A stretch of 64,000 bases of DNA from Mytilisepta virgata (GCA_028015205.1 CM051513.1:43218841-43282840); one strand, 5' to 3'. Positions 10,162 to 21,749 are shown, counted from the first letter of the stretch. Notes: generated by a model from the letters alone, not told the origin. Numbers and translations: made by a program.

Positions 10162-10545
10162 AGTCAAAAATGTTGCGATGCCAACCTCCATATTGAATTT
10201 AGTTCTTCCGGTTCCATTCGGGTTCCAATCCGTTCGGTTCGTCATGGAATCTGGAATCGATGGAACATGTTCTGAACTGAACGAGCGCACCCGTGTGGTA
10301 ATTTACCCTGCCATCAAGCCATTTCCGGTCTAATAAAAGAGGTAGAATAAACTTTAGTCGTATTAGGTCAATGACTTAATAAAGTCTACTGGTACTTGTT
10401 TACATGAAGAGCGCGAGGAGCGTAGCGAATGTACCAGATGACGTGGCGTTTCCCGCGTTTACACTGTCGTTTAATTTCAATTTCAAACGTAATTTTAAGG
10501 CATTTTACGCATCTAAAGGAGATTGCAGTATAAAGACAATACAAA

Positions 10546-10648
10546 GTCATTGTCGGAAAATATAAAATTTATTTGGGCTCGCTACGAAGCAGGGGGAAAA
10601 GGCTCACTAAAGCTCGCCCAAATAAATTTTATATTTTCCGACAATGAC
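10546..10648. repeat. Perfect 33-bp inverted repeat (hairpin)
   Basis: The arms 10546-10578 and 10616-10648 are exact reverse complements (left arm begins GTCATTGTCGGAAAATATAA) with a 37-base loop. Weaker complementarity continues outward. The shape suits a fold-back or MITE-like element. Confidence 0.85.
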
Positions 10649-10673
10649 TATGTATTGTATATACGTACATATT

Positions 10674-10843
10674 AGTTACTGATGTATGGGCAATATCAGA
10701 ATATACGAACTGCCCGAGGCATGGGTCATGGTATGGACCGGGAAACTGGCCGAAGCCGAGGGCCATATCAGTTTGCCGGTCCATACCATGACCTCTGAGG
10801 GCAGTCCGTATATCCTGATATTGCCCTATACTTCAGTAACTAT
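10674..10843. repeat. Long imperfect fold-back element (~170 bp)
   Basis: Arms of more than 60 bases starting TTAGTTACTGATGTATGGGC pair with the segment ending TTGCCCTATACTTCAGTAAC. Inner parts around GGTCATGGTATGGACCGG are also complementary. It begins about 25 bases after the preceding hairpin. Confidence 0.8.
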
Positions 10844-11689
10844 TATGTGTATTGCATTGAAAACCAAAGATAGTAGTTAAAATCATTGCAATTCATCCTG
10901 AACTACATTGTAAATGTTTATCAAAGCGAGAAAGAGTGAATGTTAAATATTTTGAATCCAATGCGATTGGTTCTTTACTTTTTTAAAATTTGGGCTGCCA
11001 AAATAAAAAGCTCAATTTTTAAAATATTTTTTTCACTTTCAACAAGTAACAATGTGAATGAAAACAGTATTTCAATTCTCATCAAGAAATTATATCACAT
11101 TATCTGATTATTTCACAGATTTAACTTTTCAGCCTGGCAACAATATTCCGAATGATTAAAGGGGAGTAACTCCGGAGTAATGTTTGGGATTGACAATCCT
11201 TTGGCGCGAACTCATAAGTTATGCTGGTATTTCCCTTCAGAAGCTTTTTCAACAATATTTGTAAATTTGTAACTCAAACCCTCCTCTAGCATATCAATCT
11301 TGTTACCAAGATCTCTTATGTGAAAAATATCAGTTTTACAAGCATCTAGTATTTCATTTGTTCATTTGTTTTGGTATTCATATAAGTTAATATGTTGTTT
11401 GACTTCTTCATAATCTTCATGGTTTTAACTGGAATTTTCTTTTCAATCTAAGAAAAGAAAATGAAAAATATTTAATGATTGTAAACACAAAATATAACTT
11501 TGGAATGGTAATTCAAAATTTGTCAAAAAACGAAAGAGGATAAGCTTCATCAATCTAAACAATGTGTTAAAGTTTAGAGAAAATATGTCAAAAGAGAATT
11601 GAGTTTTTGTATGATGTTCCATAAAATTCGAAAGGTTCCATGGAACCTGGTGTGTCGCCTGCTCCCGCTGTGGTCAGTAAAGTTTGAAA

Positions 11690-11965
11690 TTTTAGATTAT
11701 ATAATCTTGTCTTACAAGAAACTACTTAAAAGCAAAGTCAGCGAAGCATAAAATTTAGATCATTCTGAGCTATTTATTGTTGGTTACTTGCCTCCTTTGC
11801 TACAATACACCTGAATACAAGAATGGCAAAGCCAGCGAAGCATAACATCTCGGTCACAATGACCTACTTTTTGTGGGATCCTGGTGTCCTCACTAAGATA
11901 CAGCTGCATATAAGATTAAATGATCCTGTCTTGTAGTGCATTAATTTAAGGCAAGGCCAGTGAAA
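11690..11965. repeat. Degenerate ~110-bp tandem repeat
   Basis: The phrases GCAAAGTCAGCGAAGCATAA, GCAAAGCCAGCGAAGCATAA and GCAAGGCCAGTGAAAC recur at roughly regular spacing with related flanks. It is old and diverged. Confidence 0.4.
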
Positions 11966-12082
11966 CAACCAGTTTACCTCGAAAATATGGAAAAATTAAA
12001 ATTATTTTTTTCCCCATTTTATTGCATTGGATACTATTTTTTGATCATACAGAAGCTACTGGACAAATTTTACCAAAATCCG

Positions 12083-13099
12083 GAATTTTGGATCGCTATA
12101 TCTCGCTTTCGCGACTTTCGTCCCAGGCGAGACAAAAATCAAGTTTTTTTTCTATAACTCCAGAATGGCAATTCAAAATTTCCTTAAAAACAAGAGCCTC
12201 TGATCAATCTAAAGATTGTACTAAATTTTCAAGAAAATCTGTCAAAGGAAATGTGAGTTAGTGTACGACGTTAACAGACAAATGGACAAACGGAGGATAT
12301 ACCTTAATTAGTCCCGTCATAGACGAGTGTATAAATACGAATCGTAGAAAATTGAAATCTAAGGGTAAATCTTAATTCAGTCATATCAGCACACGAATAA
12401 AAAAGTTTTTCTCCAGTGTAAATTTTTGTTTTACCAAAGCCTTTGTGAATGCAAATTTGAGTTATTCATTTCCATTTAAGAACAAACAGATGTAGTATAC
12501 TATATTGTGGCAAATATTTAACTGGTATATAATAACACAAATATCAGTTCAATTAAAGTAGGGCAGTTTATACATAAGCAATTAAGGCAAAGTATAAAGA
12601 TATGTTTGTTTAGTTACCGGACCGACCTTATTTTTAATAACAACCCTAGGACATATTTTAACAAATCTGGAAAAGAGAATAAAATAATCTGAACTCTAAC
12701 TGACCCTTTGCACCTCTTTATTAAACATTAATTACAGAAAGTTCCAAAAATTAATATATGTAACATATGTTGTTCACCTGCAGTCAGCATGACAATTATT
12801 TAGCTAAGTAATGTTTAAAGGAAATAAAATAATAAAATTGAAACTATAATGAACAAAATGCGATTGTTTTCCATAATTTCACTATGTCGAAATAAAAAAA
12901 AAAAAATAAATAAAATGACACAACTAACTTACCTACCCTGTTGTTTTACAACATGAAACTGAACAGACATATATTTTTTCTTGGTCTAAACTTTTTCTTG
13001 ATCTAATTTGTTTTTATTTTTGTTACTTCATCTATGTAATAAATATTTCTTAACCTTTCATACCATCAAGTACTGTATCACTTGCTTTTATTTTGACAG
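12083..13099. other. Intron-like AT-rich sequence, duplicated
   Basis: This aligns closely with 60412-61458. No gene was seen. It ends in a good acceptor, TTTTATTTTGACAG. Confidence 0.5.
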
Positions 13100-13296
13100 A
13101 ATCTAATCTTGTTAGAAGTATACCTGATAATGTTCGCACACGACTCGATGCAACAGATGCCATACCACAATCAAAAACTACTTTCTATATCAATAACCGT
13201 TTTGTCAAGAGAAATGCTTTGAGTTTTATGAAAGGTGCAAGCACAGGCTCATATAAGCGGAAATTGCTTTCTGACAATAAATCTTCCTGTATTTAA
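13100..13296 (+). CDS. Last exon of duplicated unrecognised gene (copy 1)
   Basis: The acceptor TTTTGACAG is followed by 65 codons ending TAA (13294-13296). The product is basic and contains SNLVRSIPDNVRTRLDA, KTTFYINNRFVKRNALSF and KRKLLSDNKSSCI. It is phase-compatible with the exon at 9045-9143. The paralogous exon at 61459 differs by few residues, so the protein has stayed conserved. The family is not recognised. Confidence 0.55.
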
Positions 13297-13450
13297 AAAT
13301 ATATGATGAATTCCTGCATCTCGGTCAATGATCTGTATAACGTGTTTACCTTTCCTCCACTGTACCCCTTAATCTTATGGGACAATTTTGTAAATTTAAA
13401 AGTCAGATTGCAAAAATTGACGTGAACGAGAAATATGAGAGCTGGCTATA

Positions 13451-14312
13451 TACATGTTGCTTACAGGAAAATGTATCTTATTGTTCAAAGAAATTAGCAA
13501 TTGTTGACTTATAATTTTGTTCCCTATTAATATGAAAACAGTATGCATGTTTTTATTACATACTGGTATGTTTGTACTTGGTTTTAAACCCATTTGTATT
13601 TTTTTTATATGATTTATATATTAGTCGATGATATTGACTTAAGTTTGATTTTTTTATTGAATAAAACTGTTTGGATCTTGTGATTTTTTACTGACAAAAA
13701 GTGATATTATCAAAACTAAAAGGAGACTCATGTTTAACTTTCGGGTAAAATAAAACATCTTTAATAAGAAGATGTGATATGATTGCCAATGAGAGCAAAG
13801 ATTAAAGATAGCAAGTAGATATCAGTGTATGGCCTTCAACACTGAGCAAAAGCATAGCTATAAAATGCCTAATAATAAAAAGTGTTTTGCGCAAATCAAT
13901 ACACAAAAAACATACTACACATACTAGGATGATAACAACAAGCAACAACCTAGTTTTAAAGATTTTATCCACATAAGATTTTAAAAGAATTTTATCAACA
14001 TACTATTGATATCATTTCTATGTAAGGTTTCAATACAAATTAGTTACAAAATTTCAAAATCTTTTCCTGAACGTTGTATGTTAATGAGCTTCACGGTTAT
14101 ACTGCTTTAGCACATTTGCCAAATTAAGACTGAAATCCTGGAACATGTCTGTTTGCATCTTACCGTTGCTCTTCTTTTTGATCTTTAAGGTTGTTTATTG
14201 TTCATGGTATTGTCTAATATTAATATTTAATGTTAATATTTATTTCAAGTTCTCAAAGTTTTAAGCTGGAGCTACACTGACTATATTGAAAAAAAGCCCT
14301 GTGACCCATTTT
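13451..14312. other. Gene-free stretch with a dispersed-repeat copy
   Basis: No gene was seen. A divergent copy of the high-copy repeat lies at about 13770-13890 (GATGTGATATGATTGCC, then ATGGCCTTCAACACTGAGC). Confidence 0.5.
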
Positions 14313-14997
14313 TAGCTCACCTGACCCAAAGGGTCAAGTGAGCTTTTCTCATCACTTGGCGTCCGTCGACCGTCGTCCGTTAACTTTTACAAAAATCTCC
14401 TCTGAAACTACTGGGCCAAATTGAACCAAATATGGCCACAAGCATCATTAGGGTATCTAGTTTAACAAATGTGTCCGATGACCCCGCCTGCCAACCAACA
14501 TGGCCGACATGGCTAAAAATAGAACATAGGGGTAAACTGCAGTTTTTGTCTTATATCTAAAAAACTAAAGCAATTAGAGCAACACTGACGGGGTAAAAAT
14601 GTTATCAGGTTAAGATCTACCTGTCATGAAATTTTCAGACGAATCGGTCAACCCTTTGTTGGGTTATTGCCCCTGAATTGTTAATTGTAAGGAAATTTTG
14701 CAGTTTTAGGTTATAATCTTTAATACTATTATAGATAAAGATAAATTATAAAAAACAAAAATGTTCAACAAAGTAAGATCTACAAATAAGTCAACATGAC
14801 CAAAACCCCTTATAGGAGTTTTTGCCCTTTAAAGACGCCATCCAGCGTAAACTTTCCTTTAAAGATCTTTTCCTCTCAAACCACTGGGCCAATTGAGACC
14901 AAACTTTGGTTGAATGGTCCTTGGGTGGCCCCCTTCCAAAATTATGTCTGGCATCCCCGACTTCCAACCGAGATGACTGCTGTTACTAAAAATAGAA

Positions 14998-16472
14998 ATT
15001 ATAACCGTAGGATAAAACTTGGTTTACAATACTTAACCAAGCTAAAAGCATATCCTTCAAATCCTGCCTACGACTGTGTTTTCAATCCTCTCTATGAGGA
15101 TATATTTAATCAACATGAACATAAAATTCCTCCATTTGGTATTCGGATGAAACCACATATTTCTGTTTCTAACTTAAACCTTGATGAAATAGCCCCTATT
15201 AATATACCTCAATCTCCACCTTGGCTTGTACCCAAACCTAAATTTATTTTTGACCTCAGAAAACATAAAAAGTCTGAAACAAACCCAATTATAATTCAGC
15301 AAGATTTTGCTGAAATAAAATCAAACTTTGCATTTCATGACTATTTATACTGATGGATCCAAGGACGGGGACAAAGTGGCTGCCGCAGCAGTACATGGGC
15401 AGCAGGCAGCAACTCTCCGTCTTCCATCTTCCAGTTCAATATTTACTGCAGAAGCTAGAGCCATCATTCTTGCTTTGAAATTTGTCAGAACGTCTGATAA
15501 ACTGACATTCCTTATATGCTCAGATTCTCTTTCATGTTTATTGGCTATAGAAGGTCAGAAGTATAAAAGCCCTTTAATTGTCCATATTATTGAATTTTAT
15601 AAAAGACTTGTCCAAATGGGCAAAGAAATAGTTTTTATCTGGATACCAAGTCATATTGGTATCCGAGGAAACACAGTCGTAGATACTATAGCAAAGGATG
15701 CTTTAGATGACCCAGTTACTAATATATCAGTGCCTTATACTGATTTTAAAGCTTTGATTTATAAATATGTTGTACGTCTGTAGCAGTCCCAGTGGGATCT
15801 GCTTACAGACAACAAATTGCATGCTATTGAGCCAACTGTTGGCACAAGCATTTGTTCCTTCGGCAGAAGCCGGAGAGAACAAGTGGTTTTTACTAGATGT
15901 CGCATTGGCACACCAGGACGACTCATTCTTTTATTTTAGAGAATGAGCCGCCTCCTGTGTGTATTCCATGCCAAAGTCGACACACTGTGAAACACCTTTT
16001 AATAGAATGTGTGGATAAATCCGACATAATTCGTCGGTACTACTCAGTCAACACTATGAAAGATCTATTTACCTTGGTCGCTGGCGACCGTCTTTTACAA
16101 TATTTGAAAGACGTAGGACTGTACTCCAGAATATAGACTATTTAACTATGTTCTTGAGTATAGTCATTGGTCATTATCTTAAATTTTGTTATTGTTAATT
16201 GACGTGTTTTTATATAAGATGATATCTTTTACTGAATATTTTATGTATATTGACTTTGATGAATAGTGTATCTGTGATATTATTTCTAAATGAAAGTTCG
16301 ACTGTGATATCAGTTTTACTGTTTATTCTGCTCTCAATATTTTATTTGTAAATATTCTATTGATTTTAGGTATTGTTTGACATTTTAATCAGTTCGAGTC
16401 TAATTAGTTCTCGCCGTAATATTGGCTGCAATATCGCCAGCACGGCGTTAAACAACAACCAATCAATCAATA
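14998..16472 (+). mobile_element. 5'-truncated AATC-tail LINE copy with target-site duplication
   Basis: The 11 bases AAAAATAGAAA occur at 14988-14998 and 16473-16483. Between them lies the last ~1.1 kb of ORF2 plus the 3'UTR, the hairpin GATATTGGCTGCAATATC and an (AATC)n tail. The 5' truncation is typical of target-primed reverse transcription. It is nested inside repeat S. Confidence 0.92.
14999..16136 (+). pseudogene. ORF2 fragment: linker, RNase H and C-terminal region, broken
   Basis: The sequence aligns with ORF2 after the reverse transcriptase. A 2-base deletion near 15340 (HDYLY then stop) shifts the frame just before the RNase H motif YTDGS. RNase H continues in the next frame (TAEARAIILAL, SDSLSC, IPSHIGIRGNT) until TAG 15781-15783, where TGG is expected. 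A further shift near 15900 precedes the C-terminal Cys/His region ending at 16136. The same 2-base deletion is present in copy C at about 58728. Confidence 0.85.
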
Positions 16473-17454
16473 AAAAATAGAAAAAGGGGGGGGGGGGGGT
16501 TACTTTCAAAAATCTTATATGAAACTACAAGTCCAGTTGGAACCAAAGTTGGCAGTAATAGTTCTTAGGAGGTTCTCTTTCAGAAATATGTCCAATGACC
16601 CGAACTGTTAACCAAGATGGCCGCCTCAGCCGAAATTAGTTTAACATAGGGCCCTATGGAAAAATTTATTGAAAAATCTTCTTGTCTGAAACCACTTGAC
16701 ATATTGGAGCCAGACTTGGAAGCATTGGTCCTTAGGAGGTCCTCTTTCAGAAATATGTCCCATCACCGGGATTGTCAACCAAGATGGCTGCCACACCGAA
16801 CTTTGTTAAATATTGGACCCTATAGGAAAATTCATTTAAATCTTCTTGTCTGAAACCGCTTAGCCAGTTGGAACAAGACTTAGCAGAAATGGTCCTTAGA
16901 TGGTTCTCTTTTAGAAATGTATCCGTTGACCTGGACTAAACCAAGATGACTGCCACAGCTGAAATTAGTTTAACATAGAATCCTATAGAAAAAAAAAACA
17001 GCCAAATTGACTGCAACACTTAAATTTTTAGGTCTGCTCAAGGTGAAAAGTTAAATCCAGGTGAGCGATACAGGCTCTTTAGAGCTTCTAGTTTTATTTT
17101 TAAAATATGTATTATAATATATAAATAAGAAGATGTGGAACATTTGTACGAGTTCCAATGAGACAAATATCCGTCCAAGTCACAATGTGTAATAAAATGC
17201 TCCGCTGGGCGCAGCTAGATACGACCGCAGATGTCGAACCCTGAATAGTTGGGGCAATTATGAACACAACATTCAAGCTTGATACAATACTGAATTTGGA
17301 TTGTGAATAAATATTTGACACAGCATAGGTTTCTGACACAGAATGAATGTTGTCTAAGAACTTAAAATTTTTTTAATTTACCTATTCAAACCATATCAGT
17401 ATTATTTGTTTTTATATATAAATCAGAAATAACCAATTTAAAATTTAAAATTGG

Positions 17455-18240
17455 GCACACATATCAATTTCTTGCTATTGCGCAATACTGTGCAATTGAA
17501 AATTTCTTCAAATATTTGACACATAATAGTTTTCTGACACAGAATAACTGAAATCAAAGAACTTAGAATTGGTCATATGAGTTGAATTTATATTCAATTT
17601 TTTGCTTCTTGTGCAATACAATATGCTGTGGAGAATTGCCCCCCCCCCAAAAAAAAAATAATAATTTACCCCTTTTTTTTAGCTTTTGTGCAATACACTA
17701 TGAAGTTGCACATTGACCCCCCCTCCCAAAAAAAAACAAAAAACAATAAAATTTAATGTAACCCCCCCTTTTTTTGCTAAAAAAATTGGAAATTTTCTTT
17801 TTAATTTATGAAATATGAAATGAGAAAAAAATTAACCCCTCCCCAATTTCTCATTTACCCCCCCTCTAAATTTTGTTTTCAACCCCCCCCCCCCCCCCCT
17901 CCCATTTCTTTATACTTTGCAACCATAACAGCCCATTTAAATACACCATAACATATTAAAATAGAAAATGACATCATAGTCATGGAATTTGTTAATAATA
18001 AGGTTTTGATAGCAGAGCACACATATCAATTTCTTGCTATTGCACAATACTGTGCAATTGAAAATTTCTTCAAATATTTGACACATAATAGGTTTCTGAC
18101 ACAGAATAACTGAAATAAAGAACTTAGAATTGGTCATATGATTTGAATTTATATTCAATTTTTTGCTTCTTGTGCAATACACTATGCTGTGGAGAATTCC
18201 CCCCCCCCCCCAAAAAAAAAAATTTACCCCTTTTTTAGCT
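17455..18240 (+). repeat. Direct repeat inside R1, offset about 563 bp
   Basis: The segment from GCACACATATCAATTTCTTGC through the poly-C/poly-A run near 17640-17660 recurs at 18018-18225. Long C and A homopolymers lie between them. Confidence 0.75.
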
Positions 18241-19235
18241 TTAATTTTGGACCCCGATTTGGACCAACTTGAAAACTGGGCCCATAATAAAAAAAACGAA
18301 GTACATGTTTAGATTCAGCATATCAAAGAACCCGAAGAATTCAATTTTTGTTAAAATCAAACTAAGTTTAATTTTGGACACTTTGGACCTTAATGTAGAC
18401 CAATTTGAAAACGGGACCAAAAATTAAGAATCTAAATGCACGGTTAGATTCGGCATATCAAAGAACCCCAATAAGTCAATTTTCGATGAAATCAAACAAA
18501 GTTTAATTTTGGACCCCGATTTGGACCAACTTGAAAACTGGGCCCATTATAAAAAAACTAAGTACATGTTTAGATTCAGCATATGAAAGAACCCCAAGAA
18601 TTCAATTTTTGTTAAAATCAAACTAAGTTTAATTTTGGACCCTTTGGACCTTAATGTAGACCAATTTGAAAACGGGACCAAAAATTAAGAATCTAAAGGC
18701 GCGGTTAGATTCGGCATATCAAAGAACCCCAATAGTTCAATTTTCGATGAAATCAAACAAAGTTTAATTTTGGACCCTTTTGGCCCCTAATTCCTAAACT
18801 GTTGGGACCAAAACTCCAAAAATCAATCCCAACCTTCATTTTGTGGTCATAAACCTTGTGTTTAAATTTCATAGATTTCTATTTACTTATACTAAAGTTA
18901 TTGTGCAAAAACCAAGAAAAATGCTTATTTGGGCCCTTTTTTAGCCCCTACTTCCTAAACTGTTGGGACCAAAACTCCCAAAAACAATCCCAACCTTCCT
19001 TTTGTGGTCATAAACCTTGTGTTAAAATTTCATAGATTTCTATGTACTTATACTAGAGTTATTGTGCGAAAACCAAGAAAAATACTTATTGGGCCCTTTT
19101 TTGGCCCCTGATTCTTAAACTGTTGGGACCAAAACTCCCAAAATCAATCCCAACCTTCCTTTTGTGGTCATAAACCTTGTGTTTAAATTTCATAGATTTC
19201 TATTAACTTATACTAAAGTTATAGTGCGAAAACCA
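18240..19235 (+). repeat. Tandem repeats inside R1
   Basis: From 18240 to 18780 a ~245-bp dimeric unit (TTTAATTTTGGACC, GGTTAGATTCGGCATATC) is repeated about twice. From about 18785 to 19235 a ~165-bp unit (CTAAACTGTTGGGACC, GTGGTCATAAACCTTGTG) is repeated about three times. The same units occur in the copy at 48220-49620. Confidence 0.8.
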
Positions 19236-19316
19236 AATGTCTTCGGACGACGACGACGACGACGCCAACGTCATACCAATATACGACCGCAAAAATTTTG
19301 CGGTCGTATAAAAATT

Positions 19317-19982
19317 ATACACGTATAGGTCAAACAAGGGCCTTCAACTTGTCTCACAAGTACAACAAGCTATAACGGACCCCCAAAATGACTATTGTAA
19401 AACAATTCAAACAGGAAAACCTATGGTATAATCTATATAAAAAACAAGAAACACTTTAAACCACACCAACAGACAACAAGCACTGAACAACAGGCTCCTG
19501 ACTTAGTACATATGTATAAAAATGCAGCGAGTTTAAAGGTTTTAACAGGCACCAACCTTCACCCTAACCTGACACAGATGTGTAACATTACAACTTAAAA
19601 AGACAATTGTTGTTAATTTGTATTATTTGTTAATTTCTGTGTCATTTGGTCTCTTGGTGAGAGTTGTCTCATTGGCAATCATACCACATCTTCTTTTTTA
19701 TAAATAATAACATATCAATTGAAATGGCTTAACTTGATCAAAATGACTTATTCCCAAAACACTGAATGAACAAGTTTGATCTATGACACAATATGAATAA
19801 ACGCATATAAACAATACTTTTGACAAATAATTAAAAAACTTTTATGGCTTTTAATCCAGACCCCCATTTAGGTTAGACTGGCATAATTTTGTGTGGACAA
19901 ACTAATATACCATATATTTCATGATTTTTATTAAAGGAAGATGACCATTTCTAAATTCATCACAAAGTCCATGTTGGGCGAT
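19317..19982. other. Gene-free stretch with dispersed-repeat pieces
   Basis: A partial copy of the high-copy repeat lies at 19326-19440 (GGGCCTTCAACTTG, then CCCCAAAATGAC). A minus-strand head lies at about 19640-19700 (complement of GATGTGGTATGATTGCC). No gene was seen. Confidence 0.55.
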
Positions 19983-20265
19983 TTACATTCTGTTTGTAAT
20001 GTTCATTCTTTTCAACTGGCCTTGTGCATCATTCTCATATAATCCAGCGATACCAGGTACAAAATTTAGAGCTGGAACAACTACATCATTTAAGATTTCC
20101 TCAATAATGTCATGTTCAATAATGCATATGTTGTGCAAAATGCAGCATGCAATGATTGTCTGGCAAATTTCTCTCATGGATTTCATGTTAATGTATTTTA
20201 GTCTTCTAAATCTTCCTTTGAGCATGCCAAAACATCTCTCAATTACCTGGCGTTTTGATGAGGGG
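19983..20265 (-). pseudogene. PIF/Harbinger (HARBI1-like) nuclease C-terminal fragment
   Basis: The minus strand encodes SSKRQVIERCFGMLKGRFRR and IIACCILHNICI, the signature of the C-terminal part of the DDE_Tnp_4 (HARBI1) nuclease family, ending TAG near 19983. The open frame extends to 20303 only because it runs into the adjacent tandem array. The first two catalytic Asp regions and the N-terminus are absent, so this is a truncated transposon or a decayed domesticated gene. Family recognition is from the RxxIERxFGxLKxRF pattern. Confidence 0.75.
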
Positions 20266-21300
20266 GCCCCAGGGGCAGTGCCACGCCCCTTCAAATACCT
20301 CAAAAATTGATATTTTTTGAATAGGTCAAAAATAGTTTACATTCCTACCCTATAACCATATATATTATTACTGCTTATGACAAGACGAAGGATTTGGTAC
20401 CTAAGGGGGGGGGGGTCATGCCCCGCCCCCCTCAAATGACAAAATACTTTATATCTTGAAAATTATTGAGATCCCCACCCTATAACCATATATATTATTA
20501 CTCCTGATGATTAGACGAAGACTTCGGTATTATAGGGGGGTCATGCCCCACCCCCTCAAATGACAAAAGACTTAATATCTTGAAAACCATTGAGATCCCC
20601 ACCCTATAACCATATATATTATTACTGCTTATGATAAGACGAAGGATTTGGTACCTGAGGGGGGTCTGAGGGGGTCATGCCCCGCCCCCTTTTTTATATC
20701 TTGAAAACCATTGAGATCCCCACCCTATAACCATATATATTATTACTGCTTATGATAAGACGAAGGATTTGGTGTCTGAGGGGGTCATGCCCCGCCCCCC
20801 TCAAATTACAAAATACTTTATACCTGAAAACCATTGAGATCCCCACCCTATAACCATATATATTATTACTCCTGATGATTAGACGAAGACTTCGGTACTA
20901 TAGGGGGGTCATGCCCCACCCCTCAAATGACAAGACTTAATATCTTGAAAACCATTGAGATCCCCACCCTATAACCATATATATTATTACTGCTTATGAT
21001 AAGATGAAGGATTTGGTGTCTGATGGGGTCATGCCCCGCCTCCCTCAAATGACAAAATACTTTATATCTTGAAAACCATTGAGATCCCCACCCTATAACC
21101 ATGTATATTATTACTCCTGATGATTAGACGAAGACTTCGGTACTATAGGGGGGTCTGAGGGGGTCATGTCCCACCCCCTCAAATGACAAAAGACTTAATA
21201 TCATGAAAACCATTAAGATCCCCACCCTATAACCATATATATTATTACTCCTTATGACAAGACGATGCATTTGGTACCATTGGGGGGTCTGATGGGGAAC
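20262..21300. repeat. Tandem array of ~123-129 bp units (about eight)
   Basis: The anchor ATAACCATATATATTATTAC recurs near 20353, 20482, 20607, 20727, 20850, 20973, 21096 and 21230, a spacing of mostly 120-129 bases. Each unit also has GACGAAGGATTTGGT or its variant, a G-run, TCATGCCCC and TTGAAAACCATTGAGATCC. Two alternating variants are visible (GAAGGATTTGG and GAAGACTTCGG). The first, diverged unit abuts the HARBI1-like fragment. Confidence 0.93.
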
Positions 21301-21353
21301 TTCGTTTGGGAGACTTAGTAACAGTTCACTGTTACAATTATTACTTGTTTTTT

Positions 21354-21749
21354 TTATTTCATCTTTAAGTTGAACAAGTGTTCATCAGAATCAATCACTG
21401 AATTTGGAATGTCTCTACAAAGTTCACACAACAATGATGTGATATTTGATGGGAGAAATAATTCTTCTGAATCCCAATCGCCAAATGGAATTTGATCACG
21501 TGCTTCAAAGCAAAGATAATGGAGTTTCCCATTGCTTTCTATCCACCGCATAAAGTCTGGTAGTGGTTCTTTCACATATCTGATAGTCATTTCAGGATTT
21601 TTTGTGTAGATTGTTGCGCAATATTCTGTTAGCCATGCGGTCCTAACATTGTCAACCAGTGAATTGCTTAAGTGGTTATAGTCTTCTAGATATGAACCAC
21701 TAAAATCTTTATTCACTCCCCAAACTTGGGGATAATAAAGTGTGTATTG
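21354..21749 (-). CDS. Unrecognised minus-strand ORF
   Basis: The frame is open on the minus strand from about 21749 to a stop at 21354. It encodes a Trp/Tyr/Asp-rich protein with segments VRTAWLTEYCATIYTKNPEM, PDFMRWIESNG and SITSLLCELCRD-like spacing (two Cys three apart). There is no ATG near the start; the reading was GTG or continues from an upstream exon. It could be the end of a transposon protein or a host exon; no family is recognised. It lies just beyond the tandem array from the HARBI1 fragment on the same strand. Confidence 0.35.
   Translation of the reverse strand, partial: QYTLYYPQVWGVNKDFSGSYLEDYNHLSNSLVDNVRTAWLTEYCATIYTKNPEMTIRYVKEPLPDFMRWIESNGKLHYLCFEARDQIPFGDWDSEELFLPSNITSLLCELCRDIPNSVIDSDEHLFNLKMK

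Larger units (their letters stand above)
10162..12082. other. 1.9 kb present only in duplication copy 1
   Basis: The flanks AACATAGGCAG and GAATTTTG are adjacent in copy 2 (near 60410) but separated here. The extra DNA holds two fold-back structures (annotated) and a degenerate tandem repeat near 11700-11960. Whether this is an insertion here or a deletion in copy 2 cannot be decided; no clean target duplication was seen. Confidence 0.6.
4190..13450 (+). repeat. Segmental duplication, copy 1
   Basis: From CCCCGGTTTGAATGA at 4191 to GAGAGCTGGCTATA at about 13450, this region is collinear and nearly identical over long blocks with 49709-61810, in the same orientation. Copy-specific differences are: the TTAA element at 6672-8486 and ~1.9 kb at 10162-12082, present only here; ~190 bp near 5630-5835, present only here; and LINE C plus the 52341-52747 element, present only in copy 2. 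Three exons of one unrecognised gene lie inside. Confidence 0.88.
14313..17091 (-). mobile_element. Hairpin-ended repeat S, copy 1 (hosts a nested LINE)
   Basis: It begins TAGCTCACCTGACCC, with a hairpin to GGGTCAAGTGAGCT, and continues through a CGTCCGTCG-rich segment. It ends near 17091 with GGTGAGCGATACAGGCTCTTTAGAGC. The same two ends in opposite orientation bound the copies at 23192 and 26242. Internal repeats of about 170 bp (AACCAAGATGGC, CCTTAGGAGGT) are visible at 16500-16990. There is no coding capacity of its own. A truncated LINE inserted at 14998. Confidence 0.7.
17120..19316 (+). mobile_element. Hairpin-ended repeat R1, copy 1
   Basis: A head with CTCCGCTGGGCGCAGCTAGA and GACACAGCATAGGTTTCTGA is followed by a body of internal repeats and a tail with GTCTTCGGACGACGACG. 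It ends in a perfect 29-base palindrome at 19281-19309 built on ATACGACCGC. A second copy with the same head, body and tail is at 47955-49688. No transposase or other protein was found. The class is unresolved. Confidence 0.65.

Noticed and set aside
10686..10880. 64-codon plus-strand ORF
   Set aside because: It lies in the fold-back element, and its repeated-looking peptide reflects the inverted repeat.
20262..21300. CRISPR-like array
   Set aside because: Whole ~125 bp units repeat without unique spacers, and the genome is eukaryotic. It is a minisatellite.
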